Positions 1 to 9,847 of a stretch of 64,000 nt of DNA are shown one piece after another; position 1 is the first letter of the stretch; the number at the start of each line of letters is the position of its first letter. This DNA comes from Arcobacter caeni (lineage in GTDB: Bacteria; Campylobacterota; Campylobacteria; Campylobacterales; Arcobacteraceae), in contig NZ_MUXE01000002.1 in the NCBI RefSeq assembly GCF_003063245.1, positions 175,880 to 239,879 on the forward strand. Direction: 5' to 3'. Both the position numbers and the translations under genes were made by a program. The notes under the pieces are model-generated. The model saw only the letters and a program-made list of their open reading frames with translations. It was not told the origin of the DNA and made no database searches.

Positions 1-1026
1 ATACTCTAAAATAAAATCAATCTCTCTTTTATCCGTTGTTCTGTAATAATATAAATTAGTTCTATTTTGAGCATAAGAATTAGCTTTTAGTAATTCACTA
101 AAAATAAATGTTTCAAATATTTCACCTTTTAGTGGTGATTTATTAAATTCATCTTCTGTTTTAATTTGTAATAAATGACATAATACTCCAGTATCTATAG
201 AAAATATCTTTGGAGTTTTTACCAATCTTTTTAACTGATTATTAAAATATGGCTGTAATTTTTGAATTTGGTAAGTATGTTCTAAAACACTAAAGTAACT
301 ATCAAATGTTTTACTATCAAGTCCAACTTGTATTTGAATATCATTTTTATTAAATATACTCCCACTTCTAAACATACAATGTTTATACATATTTATAAAC
401 TTATCCATATTTCTAATATTTGCAAGCTCTTTAGCATCTGATTCTATATATGTTCTTATATATGAGCTAAACCAAAGATATTTACCTTTTTGGCTATCAA
501 TTTTACTTATTTCAGGATAACCCCCATCGATAATATCTTTTTCAATACTTATATCTTCATATTTTGTTAAAAGATATTTATTTAAATCTTTTGAAAAAAT
601 ATCAATAATATTATCATTACTTTGGTTTTTTTCTTTTAATGAAAAAGGATAAAGTTCTACTATACCTATTCTTCCAGCAAGGGAATCTGATATTTCTTTA
701 AAGCCTTGAAGTGATGCAGAACCAGTTAAAATGAACTCTCCATTAATTCTGTCTTTATCAACATACTCTTTTATAGATATAAGAAGTTGGGGTAATCTTT
801 GTATTTCATCAATGACAACTGGCTTAGATAATGATTCAATAAATCCTTTAGGATTATTTTTAGCCATTTCGTACATATTTATATCATCTAAAGTTATATA
901 ATTTTCGATGTTTAAGTGTAATGCTAAAGTAGATTTTCCAACTTGTCTAGCCCCACTAATAAGTAAAACTGGAAAAAACTTTTGATATTCTTTTATATCT
1001 TCTAAAATTAATCTTTGAATATACAT
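1..1026 (-). CDS. ATP-binding protein, AAA_14 + DUF4143 type (3' end cut by window)
   Basis: Reading the minus strand from an ATG at 1026 gives an open frame of 342 codons that runs off the left edge. Near the N-terminus is a P-loop, ISGARQVGKST, followed by a Walker B-like VVIDEIQRLPQL and a sensor-like FILTGSASLQ. This order is that of the AAA_14 ATPase family. The C-terminal part carries the DUF4143 pattern, including FRTTDKREIDFILE-like residues near the edge, usually compared with PD-(D/E)XK nuclease folds. These proteins are widespread, often horizontally moved, and of uncertain function; some have been proposed to be toxin- or defence-linked. An A/T-rich leader with AAGGAAT precedes the start. 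It is transcribed away from the helicase gene to its right. The family call is confident; the role is unknown. Confidence 0.85.
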   Translation of the reverse strand, partial: MYIQRLILEDIKEYQKFFPVLLISGARQVGKSTLALHLNIENYITLDDINMYEMAKNNPKGFIESLSKPVVIDEIQRLPQLLISIKEYVDKDRINGEFILTGSASLQGFKEISDSLAGRIGIVELYPFSLKEKNQSNDNIIDIFSKDLNKYLLTKYEDISIEKDIIDGGYPEISKIDSQKGKYLWFSSYIRTYIESDAKELANIRNMDKFINMYKHCMFRSGSIFNKNDIQIQVGLDSKTFDSYFSVLEHTYQIQKLQPYFNNQLKRLVKTPKIFSIDTGVLCHLLQIKTEDEFNKSPLKGEIFETFIFSELLKANSYAQNRTNLYYYRTTDKREIDFILEY

Positions 1027-1326
1027 TCTTATTCCTTTAAATTTATGGATTATAATACTATAATTTTTATACTTTTAAACTTGTATTTTAGAATAAATAT
1101 GAATTAAAGCCCATTGTTTTAGTTTTTTATTATATTTTGTAATAAAAAAGTAGAAAATCTGAAAAATTAAATAGATGTTAAAAGCTTTAGATACTCAATA
1201 TACAAGGAACATTGACTAGCATTTACAGATATAGAAAAATATATGTATGTTGTGGTTGTGGACTGATTGGATTGCTTAGTGCGTTGGTTTCGTAGAAAAA
1301 GGGACTTTTAGTTTTCTTTCTTTTTT
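1027..1326. other. Non-coding stretch with a relatively G+C-rich island
   Basis: About 300 bases with no convincing gene. The part from roughly 1236 to 1310 is visibly richer in G (GTTGTGGTTGTGGACTG and similar) than its surroundings. On the minus strand a frame of about 48 codons is open across 1174-1320 but has no start or ribosome binding site; on the plus strand only shorter frames occur. It reads like an eroded gene or element remnant rather than an active feature. Confidence 0.4.
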
Positions 1327-1560
1327 TTATAACATAAACTGAATAGCATCTTTTGCAGTCCCAGTACATAGTCCTCCATCAAAATTGTTTTCATAAAGAT
1401 ATTCATCATCTTCATCTTTTTCATTAGAAGAATAAATATTAATCATATATCCACCCTCAGTGCTTTCAAATATTTCATAAAATGAATTATTATATTCAAA
1501 CTCTACTCTACTAACTTCTTTAAGTTTAGATGCTAATTGCAAAATCATTTCTTTTTTCAT
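1327..1560 (-). CDS. Small acidic protein of unknown function (77 aa)
   Basis: A 77-residue ORF on the minus strand with an ATG at 1560 preceded by AAAAAGG about six bases upstream, a good ribosome binding site. The protein is acidic in the middle (EKDEDDEYLYE), has no signal peptide or membrane segment, and ends in a Gly/Ala-containing segment (GGLCTGTAKDAIQFML). I do not recognise a family. It stands alone between a non-coding remnant and the divergently transcribed helicase gene, so context gives no function. Codon use matches the neighbourhood, which supports a real gene. Confidence 0.6.
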   Translation of the reverse strand: MKKEMILQLASKLKEVSRVEFEYNNSFYEIFESTEGGYMINIYSSNEKDEDDEYLYENNFDGGLCTGTAKDAIQFML

Positions 1561-1760
1561 AAAAAACCTTTTTATAACTATTTTTCTATTGTTAATAATC
1601 TAAATATATAAAATTTTATTTTGAACTTATACAGTATATTCTCATAATAAAAATTAAAATAAACAATTTATAATTCGTTATTTTTGATTGATTTTGTAAA
1701 CCCCAAGTTAAAGTTTTTTTAACTACAATATACTATTTCATGACAAAGGGTTTTATTATA

Positions 1761-4700
1761 ATGTTTCAATTTGGTATCTATGAACAACTAATTAATAGTT
1801 TAATTTCAAATAAATTAAACCAACTAGACACTAATAAATTTTATTTAAAAACAACTCAGCTAGATAAAAATGAAGCATCAACAGTTCTGACACAATATTT
1901 ATCAAAAATATTAAATTTAGGATTAAATTTAATTAGTGGTGAAAATAGTATTGAAAAACAGATAAATCTTATTAATAAAATAATACTTTTATTAAAAGAT
2001 GAAATTGAAAAACAAGATTTTGAACAAAATTTATTAGATACAAATACTTCAATTTTAAAAGCGGTGTTACCGAAAATAGATTCAAAAATAAATAATTTTG
2101 ATAATTTTATAAAAGAAATTACACCATATACAGGACTAACTCAAAGTGAACTTTTTACAGGTAGTAACGCTAGTATATCATTAGAAAGTGAAATAAAAAA
2201 AGAAATTCTTTCAAGTGATAAGATATATTTTTTAGTTTCTTTTATAAAATGGTCTGGAATAAGAATTTTTGAAAAAGAGTTAAGAGAGTTTACAAATTCA
2301 GGAAAACAATTAAAAGTTATTACTACTTCATATATGGGAGCAACAGATTTAAAAGCAGTTGAATTTCTTTCAAGTTTATCCAATACACAAATTAAAGTTT
2401 CATATAATACAGCTAATGAAAGATTACATGCAAAGTCTTATCTGTTCTTTAGAGACACAGGTTTTCATACTGGATACATTGGTTCTTCAAATATTTCAAA
2501 AAGTGCACTTACAAGTGGGTTAGAATGGAATTTAAAAGTTACTTCTACTGAAATATCTCATATTATTAAAAAGTTTGAAAAAACATTTGAAACATATTGG
2601 GAAGATAAAGAGTTTGAACTCTTTACAAAAGCAGATACCCTAAAACTTCAAAATGCATTGAAAAATGATTCAATTATTGATAAAAATAGTGCAGTTACAT
2701 ATTTTGAAATAAAACCATTTCATTATCAAGAAGAAATTTTAGAAGAGTTACAAGTCCAAAGAAAAATTCATAATAGATATAAAAATTTAGTAGTTGCAGC
2801 CACAGGTACTGGTAAAACTGTAATTAGTGCATTTGATTACAAAAGATTTAAAAATCAAAATAGTAGTGCAAAACTTCTTTTTATTGCGCATAGAAAAGAG
2901 ATTCTAATTCAAGCAAGAGCTACTTTTCAAGGAATACTGCGAGATAATAATTTTGGTGAATTTTGGGTTGATGGTATGACTCCACTTTCAAATGAATATG
3001 TTTTTGCTTCTGTACAAACTTTACAGAACAATATAAATGAGATAAATCTGAGTAAAAATTATTATGATTTTATAATCATAGATGAAGTTCATCATATCGC
3101 TGCAAAAAGTTATAGACCAATTTTGGAAAAGTTTGAACCTAAAATACTATTGGGACTTACTGCTACACCTGAAAGAATGGATAATGAAAATATTTTAGAT
3201 GATTTTTGTGGAGTTATTTCCTCAGAAATAAGACTTCCTGAAGCATTAAATCGAAAATTACTTTGTCCTTTTCAATATTTTGGAATAAGTGATAATGTAG
3301 ATTTAAAAAATATTAAATGGCAAAGTGGTAAATATCATGCAAGTGAATTAACAGACGCTTTCACAACACAAAATAGAGTCCAAGATATAATCCAAAAATG
3401 TGAAGAGTACTTAATTAATATAGATGATGTTATTGCCTTAGGTTTTTGTGTAACTCAAGAACATGCAAAATATATGAGTGAAAAATTTAATGAAGCTGGA
3501 TTAAAAGCTGATTATTTAATAAGTGGTAGTAATAATCGAGATAATGTAAAATCAAGATTATCAAAAAAAGAGATTAATTATCTTTTTGTAGTTGATATCT
3601 TTAATGAAGGTGTGGATATCCCTGAAATTGATACAATTTTATTTTTGCGACCAACAGAGAGTTTAACAGTATTTTTACAACAATTGGGAAGAGGTCTTAG
3701 ATTCTCTGACAACAAAGAGTGTTTAACTGTACTTGATTTTGTTGGAAATGCAAGGGATGAGTATGATTTTGAGGGTAAATTCAGAAGTTTAATTGGAAAA
3801 ACTACAAACTCAGTAAAAGATGAAATAGAGAATGAATTTCCTCATTTGCCATTAGGTTGCTCAATTGTATTAGAAAAGAAAGCAAAAGAACATATTTTAA
3901 ATAATATAAAAAAAGCTACATCTTTTGGACGAAAAAAATTAATATCTAAAATTCGTGATTTTAAAAACCATACTACTTTACCATTAACAATAGATAATTT
4001 TATGAAAATAAATCATATATCATTAGAAAATTTATATAAAAATGATAGTTTTACAAAACTTTGTTATGAAGCTGGTGAGATAAAAGATTATGATGAAATT
4101 AATGAAATAGAATTACTAAGAACAATATCAAAAAAATGGCTTTTATCAAAATCAATAACTTATTTTGAATTTATTTTAAAGATTATTGAAAATAAATTTG
4201 ATTTAAATTTTATAAAAACGCAAACAGAAAGATTAATGCTTACGATGTTGTATTATGACTTTTGGCAAGAACCTAAGAAATTTGAAACATTAGAAGATGG
4301 AATAAAATATATAGGACAAAATAGATTATTAGTTGATGAAATGAAACAGATTGTAAAATTATTAATAGATAAAATAAATTATTTAGAAGATGATTTAGAT
4401 TTACCTTATAATTGTCCTATAAAAGTTCATTCAAGATATACAAGAGAACAAATACTATCAGCTTTTGAACAAAATACTATAAATAAAAAATCAAGTAGCA
4501 GAGAAGGTGTTTTAAATATAAAAGAAAAGAACACAGAGTTATTATTTGTTACATTAGAAAAAACAGAAGATAAATATTCACCAACAACTATGTATGATGA
4601 TTATGCAATAAGTGAAAAATTATTTCATTGGCAATCTCAGAATTCAACAAAACCAGATTCTTCAAAAGGTCAAAGTTATATTTATCATCAAAAAAATGAT

Positions 4701-4889
4701 AAAAATATAATACTATTTGTAAGAGAATCAAATCATACTAATGATAAAAAAACTATGACATATATTTGTTTAGGAAAATGTTTTTATAAAAATCATTATG
4801 GTTCCCAACCAATGAGTATAACTTGGGAACTTGAAAAAGAGATACCAGCATTTTTATGGAAGAATATTGCAAAAATGGCAGTTGGTTAA
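1761..4889 (+). CDS. PLD-nuclease / SF2 helicase / DUF3427 protein
   Basis: A large multidomain protein. The N-terminal third contains a phospholipase-D-like nuclease signature, LHAKSYLF followed by GSSNIS, around residues 220-245. The middle is a superfamily 2 helicase: Walker A AATGTGKT (about residue 350), DEVHH motif II, GLTATPERMD motif III and QQLGRGLR motif VI. The last part matches the DUF3427 type of C-terminal domain. Such proteins are standalone nuclease-helicases found sporadically in bacteria, and are plausibly involved in DNA restriction or repair. The frame is open from an ATG at 1740, but that has no ribosome binding site. The ATG at 1761 (MFQFGIYEQL) matches the usual family start and has AAAGGG upstream. 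No methylase or other obvious partner is adjacent. Confidence 0.88.
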   Translation: MFQFGIYEQLINSLISNKLNQLDTNKFYLKTTQLDKNEASTVLTQYLSKILNLGLNLISGENSIEKQINLINKIILLLKDEIEKQDFEQNLLDTNTSILKAVLPKIDSKINNFDNFIKEITPYTGLTQSELFTGSNASISLESEIKKEILSSDKIYFLVSFIKWSGIRIFEKELREFTNSGKQLKVITTSYMGATDLKAVEFLSSLSNTQIKVSYNTANERLHAKSYLFFRDTGFHTGYIGSSNISKSALTSGLEWNLKVTSTEISHIIKKFEKTFETYWEDKEFELFTKADTLKLQNALKNDSIIDKNSAVTYFEIKPFHYQEEILEELQVQRKIHNRYKNLVVAATGTGKTVISAFDYKRFKNQNSSAKLLFIAHRKEILIQARATFQGILRDNNFGEFWVDGMTPLSNEYVFASVQTLQNNINEINLSKNYYDFIIIDEVHHIAAKSYRPILEKFEPKILLGLTATPERMDNENILDDFCGVISSEIRLPEALNRKLLCPFQYFGISDNVDLKNIKWQSGKYHASELTDAFTTQNRVQDIIQKCEEYLINIDDVIALGFCVTQEHAKYMSEKFNEAGLKADYLISGSNNRDNVKSRLSKKEINYLFVVDIFNEGVDIPEIDTILFLRPTESLTVFLQQLGRGLRFSDNKECLTVLDFVGNARDEYDFEGKFRSLIGKTTNSVKDEIENEFPHLPLGCSIVLEKKAKEHILNNIKKATSFGRKKLISKIRDFKNHTTLPLTIDNFMKINHISLENLYKNDSFTKLCYEAGEIKDYDEINEIELLRTISKKWLLSKSITYFEFILKIIENKFDLNFIKTQTERLMLTMLYYDFWQEPKKFETLEDGIKYIGQNRLLVDEMKQIVKLLIDKINYLEDDLDLPYNCPIKVHSRYTREQILSAFEQNTINKKSSSREGVLNIKEKNTELLFVTLEKTEDKYSPTTMYDDYAISEKLFHWQSQNSTKPDSSKGQSYIYHQKNDKNIILFVRESNHTNDKKTMTYICLGKCFYKNHYGSQPMSITWELEKEIPAFLWKNIAKMAVG

Positions 4890-4951
4890 TAAAAATTAAA
4901 AAATAAGCAATTTCTCTATTATAATTTAAAAAGAAAATAATATAACCAAAC

Positions 4952-5206
4952 TTAAGAATAGTGAGAATAATGAGAATTCTCATCTTTTTTGAATTCTAAT
5001 ACACTTTTTAAAGAATCAATCTCCTCTTTTAAAGTGCTAACTTCTTCTTTTAAAAGAGCATTTTCTTTCTCTATTTTTTCTATTAAATTCTCGAATTTTG
5101 CTATTTCTTCGTGAATGATTTCATTTCTTCTTTTTAAAATTAAAGCTTCATTTTTATGTTTTTGCGCTTCTTCCATCGCAAGTTTGCTTAATAATTCATA
5201 GTTCAT
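4952..5206 (-). CDS. Short coiled-coil protein of unknown function (84 aa)
   Basis: An 84-residue ORF with AAAGGATTTAAAATG at its start, a strong ribosome binding site. Almost the whole protein is Glu/Lys-rich helix with heptad-like spacing (for example ENALLKEEVSTLKEEIDSLK), so a coiled coil is very likely; the last residues HYSHYS are a small repeat. There is no signal peptide or membrane span. It is convergent with the upstream helicase gene, about 60 bases from its end. Function not recognisable. Confidence 0.6.
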   Translation of the reverse strand: MNYELLSKLAMEEAQKHKNEALILKRRNEIIHEEIAKFENLIEKIEKENALLKEEVSTLKEEIDSLKSVLEFKKDENSHYSHYS

Positions 5207-5351
5207 TTTAAATCCTTTGAAACAAAATCGATAATATATATCATATTATAAAAAATAGTATTTGAATATTATTTTACTTTAAAATCTTTGATTTGTGGAA
5301 TTTTATTACAATAAATAACAGAATTTTTGCATATTATGTAGAAAATAGGAG

Positions 5352-5441
5352 TTAAAAAAGAAATAGTAAAGTACCTCCAACAACTATCGCGCCAATACTT
5401 GCCCAAATAGGAATACCAATTGTATGTTTTCCATTAAATTG
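5352..5441 (-). pseudogene. C-terminal remnant of a membrane protein
   Basis: The minus strand has an open segment of 29 codons between two stops that encodes a hydrophobic tail, IPIWASIGAIVVGGTLLFLF, preceded by QFNGKHTIG. It looks like the last transmembrane helix of a larger membrane protein. There is no start codon, ribosome binding site or upstream part, so I read it as a decayed gene end. The rest of the 5207-5544 gap is A/T-rich, with only the promoter region of the next gene expected in it. The parent family cannot be named from this piece. Confidence 0.4.
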
Positions 5442-5544
5442 CTAGTTTTATATTGTTTTTAAATAGATAGTATAAAAATTTATATTACAATCAATTACAA
5501 AACTATTATATGTTAGAATAAGCCAAAATTTTTTTGGGGTTATT

Positions 5545-5850
5545 ATGGATGGGATTGAAGTAGTTGTTTTATTAGATGTTGGTGGATTGCAAGACAAAGA
5601 AAAGTTTGAAAAACATGTGAAAAAAGAGGGTTTTAAGACTGTTGAGGGAGAAGATTTTGTATATACGGCAACTTCGTCAACTACGACTTTTTCTACAAAA
5701 GCATATATTTTAGAAGTCTTTAAAAAAGGGCTTCAAAAAAATGTTTTTAATGATGCAAATTTGATTTTTTTATTAAATGAAACGCCATATCCAACATATT
5801 ATTTTGACAAAAATACAAATGATTTTGAGTTAGCACAAGTAGAAAAATAG
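5545..5850 (+). CDS. Conserved small protein upstream of mfd
   Basis: A 101-residue protein with ATG at 5545 preceded by TTGGGG. No signal peptide, membrane span or catalytic motif is apparent. It contains a Ser/Thr-rich turn (YTATSSTTTFSTKAY) and an aromatic C-terminal part. The stop codon shares a base with the GTG start of mfd, so the two are translationally coupled and almost certainly co-transcribed. This suggests a small partner of, or accident of position with, transcription-coupled repair. I do not recognise a named family. Confidence 0.75.
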   Translation: MDGIEVVVLLDVGGLQDKEKFEKHVKKEGFKTVEGEDFVYTATSSTTTFSTKAYILEVFKKGLQKNVFNDANLIFLLNETPYPTYYFDKNTNDFELAQVEK

Positions 5851-8837
5851 TGAAAAATATTTATGAATTTTTAAAAAATCTAAAAGATGAAAAAAGAACA
5901 AAAGAGTGTCAACTTCTAATCGTAAATGATGAAAAACAAGCACAAATAGCTTCTGATATAGTTGCATATTTGGGTTTGAAACCTTTTGTTTTATCTGATT
6001 TTAGGGCAAATTTTGGGGATGATTTATTGTCATTTTCAAATGAACTTCAAGATATTACAAAAACTTTGAGTTCTTATTACTCTTACAAAAAACTAGACAA
6101 AATCCTAATCTCACCAATACGAACGATTTCTTACGCCCTTCCAAAAGAGAAGTGTTTTGATAGTTTTACAATAAATTTTGCAGATACAATCAAAATTGAT
6201 GAGTTAAAATCAAAACTTTACAATTGGGGATATTATTTTGTTGATATTGTAACAAGTGAGGGAGAAGTCTCTATTCGTGGAGATATTATCGATATTTGTC
6301 CACTTGGAAGCGACTTTGGTTTTAGGGTTTCTTTATTTGATGATGAAGTTGAAAGCATTAGGAAATTTGATATTGAAGACCAAAAATCAACAAAAGATGA
6401 AATAGAATTTTTTACAATAAACCCAGCTTTTTTAGCTCTTGATGAAAATTCTTTGAGTGAAATAAACGAAAAAATAGAAAATATTTCAAGTGATGCTTTT
6501 ATCAAAGATATTCACTCTTTAGGTTTTTGGTATTTAGATGAATTGGGCGAATATTTACCTCAAAATCTCAGCTCATTTATCACTCAAGATGCTTTAGAAG
6601 AGCTGGATGAAGTTTATGTTTTTGAAGAAAAAAGAATAAATAAAGATAAGTTTTTATTAACACCTCAAATCTACTCTAGTAAAAATTATCAAGAAATCGC
6701 CCCTGCAAATGTAAAAGAGTTTATCTCTTTTCACAAAGAGAAAAAAATTACAATTATTTCAGGAACTGAGGCTAAAGTAAAAGGTTATGATTTAGATTTA
6801 AATGATAAAAAAATCAAATATGTTTTTGAAAACTATATTTTAAATCTAGTAAGTAACGACGAAGTAATCATTTCACTTAACAAAGAGATAAAAAAACGAA
6901 GAAAGAAAAAAGTAAAACTTGTTCTTGATGAACTTCAATTAAATGATTATGTAGTTCACGAAAAACACGGAATTGGTCAATACAAAGGAATAGAGCCTGT
7001 TACAGTTATGGGTGCAAAAAGAGACTTTGTAATTGTGATGTATGCAGGTGATGACAAGCTTTTAATTCCAGTTGAAAACATAGATTTAATTGATAGATAT
7101 GTGGCCGATGGAAGTTCTTATGCCGTTGTTGATAAGTTAGGAAAAGGAAGTTTTGCTAAACTAAAAGAAAAAGTAAAAGATAGACTTTTTGCCATTGCAA
7201 ATGATATTATCAAAATGGCAGCAGCAAGAGAACTTGTAAATGGTATCAAAATCAACACAGATAAAAAAATCCTTGAAGATTTCCAAAAAAGTGCAGGATT
7301 TGATTATACCAAAGATCAAAAACGAAGTATTAAAGAGATATTTGCTGATTTAAGTTCTGGTCGAGTTATGGATAGACTTCTTTCAGGTGATGTTGGATTT
7401 GGTAAAACAGAAGTTGCAATGAATGCCATGTTAGCTGTAATTTTAGACGGTTTTCAAGCAATATTTGTGTGTCCAACTACACTTTTAGCAACACAACATT
7501 ATCACAGTATGCAAAAAAGATTCTCTGAGTTTGGAATAAGTATTGCCAAACTTGATGGAAAAACATCTGCTAAAGAAAAAGCTCATATCAAAAAAGGTTT
7601 AGCAAGTGGAGAGATAAAATTAGTAATTGGAACACACTCTTTACTTGAAATACAAACAGATAATTTAGCTTTAGTAATCATCGATGAAGAGCATAAATTT
7701 GGGGTTAAACAAAAAGAGAAACTAAAACATTTAAGAGAAGATGTGCATATTTTCTCAATGAGTGCAACACCAATTCCTCGAACTCTAAACCTAGCTTTAT
7801 CAAAACTAAAAGGAATGAGTTCACTTCTAACTCCACCAACGGAGAGATTGGGAGTGCGAACTTATGTAAAAGAGTTTAGTGAAAAACTAATCAAAGAGAT
7901 AATTTTAAGGGAAAAAAGAAGAGGTGGACAACTTTTTTATGTGCATAATAACATCGCTTCAATCGAAGTTAAAAAGAAAGATATTGAAGCAATAGTTCCA
8001 AATATCAAAATCCAAGTTATCCACTCTCAAATCAAACCAGCAGATGCTGAAAAAGTAATTGATGCTTTTGAAAACAAAGAGTTTGATATTTTATTAGCAA
8101 CTTCAATTGTTGAATCAGGACTTCATCTACCAAATGCAAACTCAATTATCATTGATGGAGCTGATAGATTTGGAATAGCTGATTTACACCAATTAAGAGG
8201 AAGAGTTGGACGAAGTAACAAAGAGGGATTCTGTTATTACATAGTTGAAGATAAAAAACAAATCACACCAGATGCCGTAAAAAGACTTGTTGCTTTAGAG
8301 TCAAACTCATATTTAGGAAGTGGAACAGCCTTAGCTCACCAAGATTTAGAAATCAGAGGTGGAGGAAACATAATAGGTGAAGACCAAAGTGGACATATCA
8401 AACAAATCGGATATGGTTTATACTTAAAAATGTTAGAAGATGCTCTTGCTAGTTTAAGTGAAAATGGAAAAATTGAGAAAAAATCAGTTGATATAAAACT
8501 AGCAATTTCAGCATATATCAGCGATGATTATATCCTTGAAGATAGAGTTAGACTCGAACTTTACAGAAGATTAAGTAAGGTAAATGATATTCAAGAAGTT
8601 TATGTAATAGAAGAAGAGATGGAAGATAGATTTGGAAAACTTGATATTTATACAAAACAATTTATCGAGTTAATCATCATAAAAATCCTAGCTTTAAATC
8701 TAGGAATCCAAAATATCAGCTCTTATGAAATGAATATAACATTTACAAAAGATGATGCTACAAAAGAGAGTATTAAATCACCAAGCAAAGATGATGACGA
8801 TATTATTGCTACAACTTTGAGGTATTTGAGAAAGTAA
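5850..8837 (+). CDS. mfd: Transcription-repair coupling factor Mfd
   Basis: Mfd removes RNA polymerase stalled at DNA lesions and recruits nucleotide excision repair (UvrA). Domain order is as expected: an N-terminal UvrB-homology module, a CarD/RID polymerase-binding domain (NDYVVHEKHGIGQYKGIE, about residues 365-385), then a RecG-like SF2 translocase with Walker A SGDVGFGKTE (about 512), DEEH box IIDEEHKFG, SATPIPRTL and the QLRGRVGRS motif VI, and finally the TRCF C-terminal domain. At 995 residues it is somewhat shorter than the 1,150-residue enterobacterial protein, as is usual in Campylobacterota. The start is GTG, overlapping the previous stop. Very confident. Confidence 0.97.
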   Translation: MKNIYEFLKNLKDEKRTKECQLLIVNDEKQAQIASDIVAYLGLKPFVLSDFRANFGDDLLSFSNELQDITKTLSSYYSYKKLDKILISPIRTISYALPKEKCFDSFTINFADTIKIDELKSKLYNWGYYFVDIVTSEGEVSIRGDIIDICPLGSDFGFRVSLFDDEVESIRKFDIEDQKSTKDEIEFFTINPAFLALDENSLSEINEKIENISSDAFIKDIHSLGFWYLDELGEYLPQNLSSFITQDALEELDEVYVFEEKRINKDKFLLTPQIYSSKNYQEIAPANVKEFISFHKEKKITIISGTEAKVKGYDLDLNDKKIKYVFENYILNLVSNDEVIISLNKEIKKRRKKKVKLVLDELQLNDYVVHEKHGIGQYKGIEPVTVMGAKRDFVIVMYAGDDKLLIPVENIDLIDRYVADGSSYAVVDKLGKGSFAKLKEKVKDRLFAIANDIIKMAAARELVNGIKINTDKKILEDFQKSAGFDYTKDQKRSIKEIFADLSSGRVMDRLLSGDVGFGKTEVAMNAMLAVILDGFQAIFVCPTTLLATQHYHSMQKRFSEFGISIAKLDGKTSAKEKAHIKKGLASGEIKLVIGTHSLLEIQTDNLALVIIDEEHKFGVKQKEKLKHLREDVHIFSMSATPIPRTLNLALSKLKGMSSLLTPPTERLGVRTYVKEFSEKLIKEIILREKRRGGQLFYVHNNIASIEVKKKDIEAIVPNIKIQVIHSQIKPADAEKVIDAFENKEFDILLATSIVESGLHLPNANSIIIDGADRFGIADLHQLRGRVGRSNKEGFCYYIVEDKKQITPDAVKRLVALESNSYLGSGTALAHQDLEIRGGGNIIGEDQSGHIKQIGYGLYLKMLEDALASLSENGKIEKKSVDIKLAISAYISDDYILEDRVRLELYRRLSKVNDIQEVYVIEEEMEDRFGKLDIYTKQFIELIIIKILALNLGIQNISSYEMNITFTKDDATKESIKSPSKDDDDIIATTLRYLRK

Positions 8838-8853
8838 GAGTTTAATTAAACTC
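8838..8853. terminator. Palindrome between convergent genes
   Basis: GAGTTTAATTAAACTC is a perfect 16-base palindrome directly after the mfd stop, and it contains the stop codon of the opposing gene. It has no T-run, so it is a weak candidate for a bidirectional terminator. Confidence 0.3.
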
Positions 8854-9843
8854 TAACTCACAAACAACCTGCGCATGATCACTATTAAAAAGTGAGCCAT
8901 TTTGATTTTTTTGCAGGTGTTTGTCAAAAACTTCATAAGAAGTGATTTGTCCTATATGATTTTGTTTGTTTTTATCAAATAATTTTGAAACAAAAACATA
9001 ATCCAAAACATTTCCTTTTCCAGCAAAATAACTTGTTGGAGTTCGTTTTATCTCTTTTTGTTCTGGATGTGGATTGTAAATTTTTGGTTTAAAATAATTA
9101 TAAGCATCAAGTAATAAATAATCATCTTTTTTCAAAGTTTCATCATGATATTTTTTATTTGTAAGTGCTTCAATTGTTACAGAAAACTCTTTATCATTTA
9201 AATCACACATTAAAATAGCTGGATTTTGAGTTCTATTAATATCGCTAAAAATAGAACTAGCTTCACAAAGTCTTTGTTTTAAAGATACTGAATAATTTTC
9301 TTCTAATGCTTTTTTGATTTTTTCTTTTTTTTCATTTAGAGTTTCATCTTTTGTAAAAACATATTCAAATTCATTGTCTCTATTTGATTTTAAATGACAA
9401 ACATATACATCTAATTCTTTTTGATTTGACAAGGCTATCGTAGCTTTTATTGGCGCTCTTGCAAATTTGAAAAAACCATTCAAATAGTGTTTTTTCAAAG
9501 CTGAAAAATCTATTTCAACTTTTTTTAGATTTTTTATTGGATATTTCGAAGCAAGTGCTACAGTTGTGCTTATATAAACTTTTTCATTTTTTTTATCAAT
9601 TTTTGCACTATCTATTGTTTTAAAATATTTAAAACCCAATTCATTAAGTAAATCTTTTAAAGCTTTTTTTGAAAAAACTTCTTGAAAACCAATAATATCG
9701 CAGTTCATCTCTAAAATCTGATTTTTTATCCAAGTTGTTTTTTCTGCCCATTGTTCAATATTGAATTTTTCTTTTTTTGTATACCACGAAAATGGTGGTT
9801 CAACAAATTGAAAAAGGTTAAAAGTTCCTATTCTTATTTTCAT
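8842..9843 (-). CDS. Endonuclease/exonuclease/phosphatase (EEP) family protein
   Basis: A 333-residue protein with the full set of EEP-fold motifs: GTFNLF at the N-terminus, GFQEVF (metal-binding Glu), VCHLKSNR (catalytic His), MCDLND (Asp/Asn pair) and a C-terminal NSDHAQVV (the final Asp-His). The fold covers Mg2+-dependent DNases, sphingomyelinase-like enzymes and inositol phosphatases, so the substrate cannot be set from sequence. No signal peptide is seen, suggesting a cytoplasmic enzyme. It follows the GGDEF gene with four bases between, so the two form an operon. The family is certain; the substrate is not. Confidence 0.88.
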   Translation of the reverse strand: MKIRIGTFNLFQFVEPPFSWYTKKEKFNIEQWAEKTTWIKNQILEMNCDIIGFQEVFSKKALKDLLNELGFKYFKTIDSAKIDKKNEKVYISTTVALASKYPIKNLKKVEIDFSALKKHYLNGFFKFARAPIKATIALSNQKELDVYVCHLKSNRDNEFEYVFTKDETLNEKKEKIKKALEENYSVSLKQRLCEASSIFSDINRTQNPAILMCDLNDKEFSVTIEALTNKKYHDETLKKDDYLLLDAYNYFKPKIYNPHPEQKEIKRTPTSYFAGKGNVLDYVFVSKLFDKNKQNHIGQITSYEVFDKHLQKNQNGSLFNSDHAQVVCELEFN

Positions 9844-9847
9844 GTTA

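Noticed and set aside
4753..4983. Hydrophobic 76-residue minus-strand frame
   Set aside because: It overlaps the end of the helicase gene and part of the coiled-coil gene, has no ribosome site, and its hydrophobic content is what antisense of A/T-rich coding DNA gives.
1..5544. A complete known defence system (restriction-modification, BREX, CBASS)
   Set aside because: No methyltransferase, cyclase or partner effector genes are present; only single accessory proteins are seen in the available sequence.
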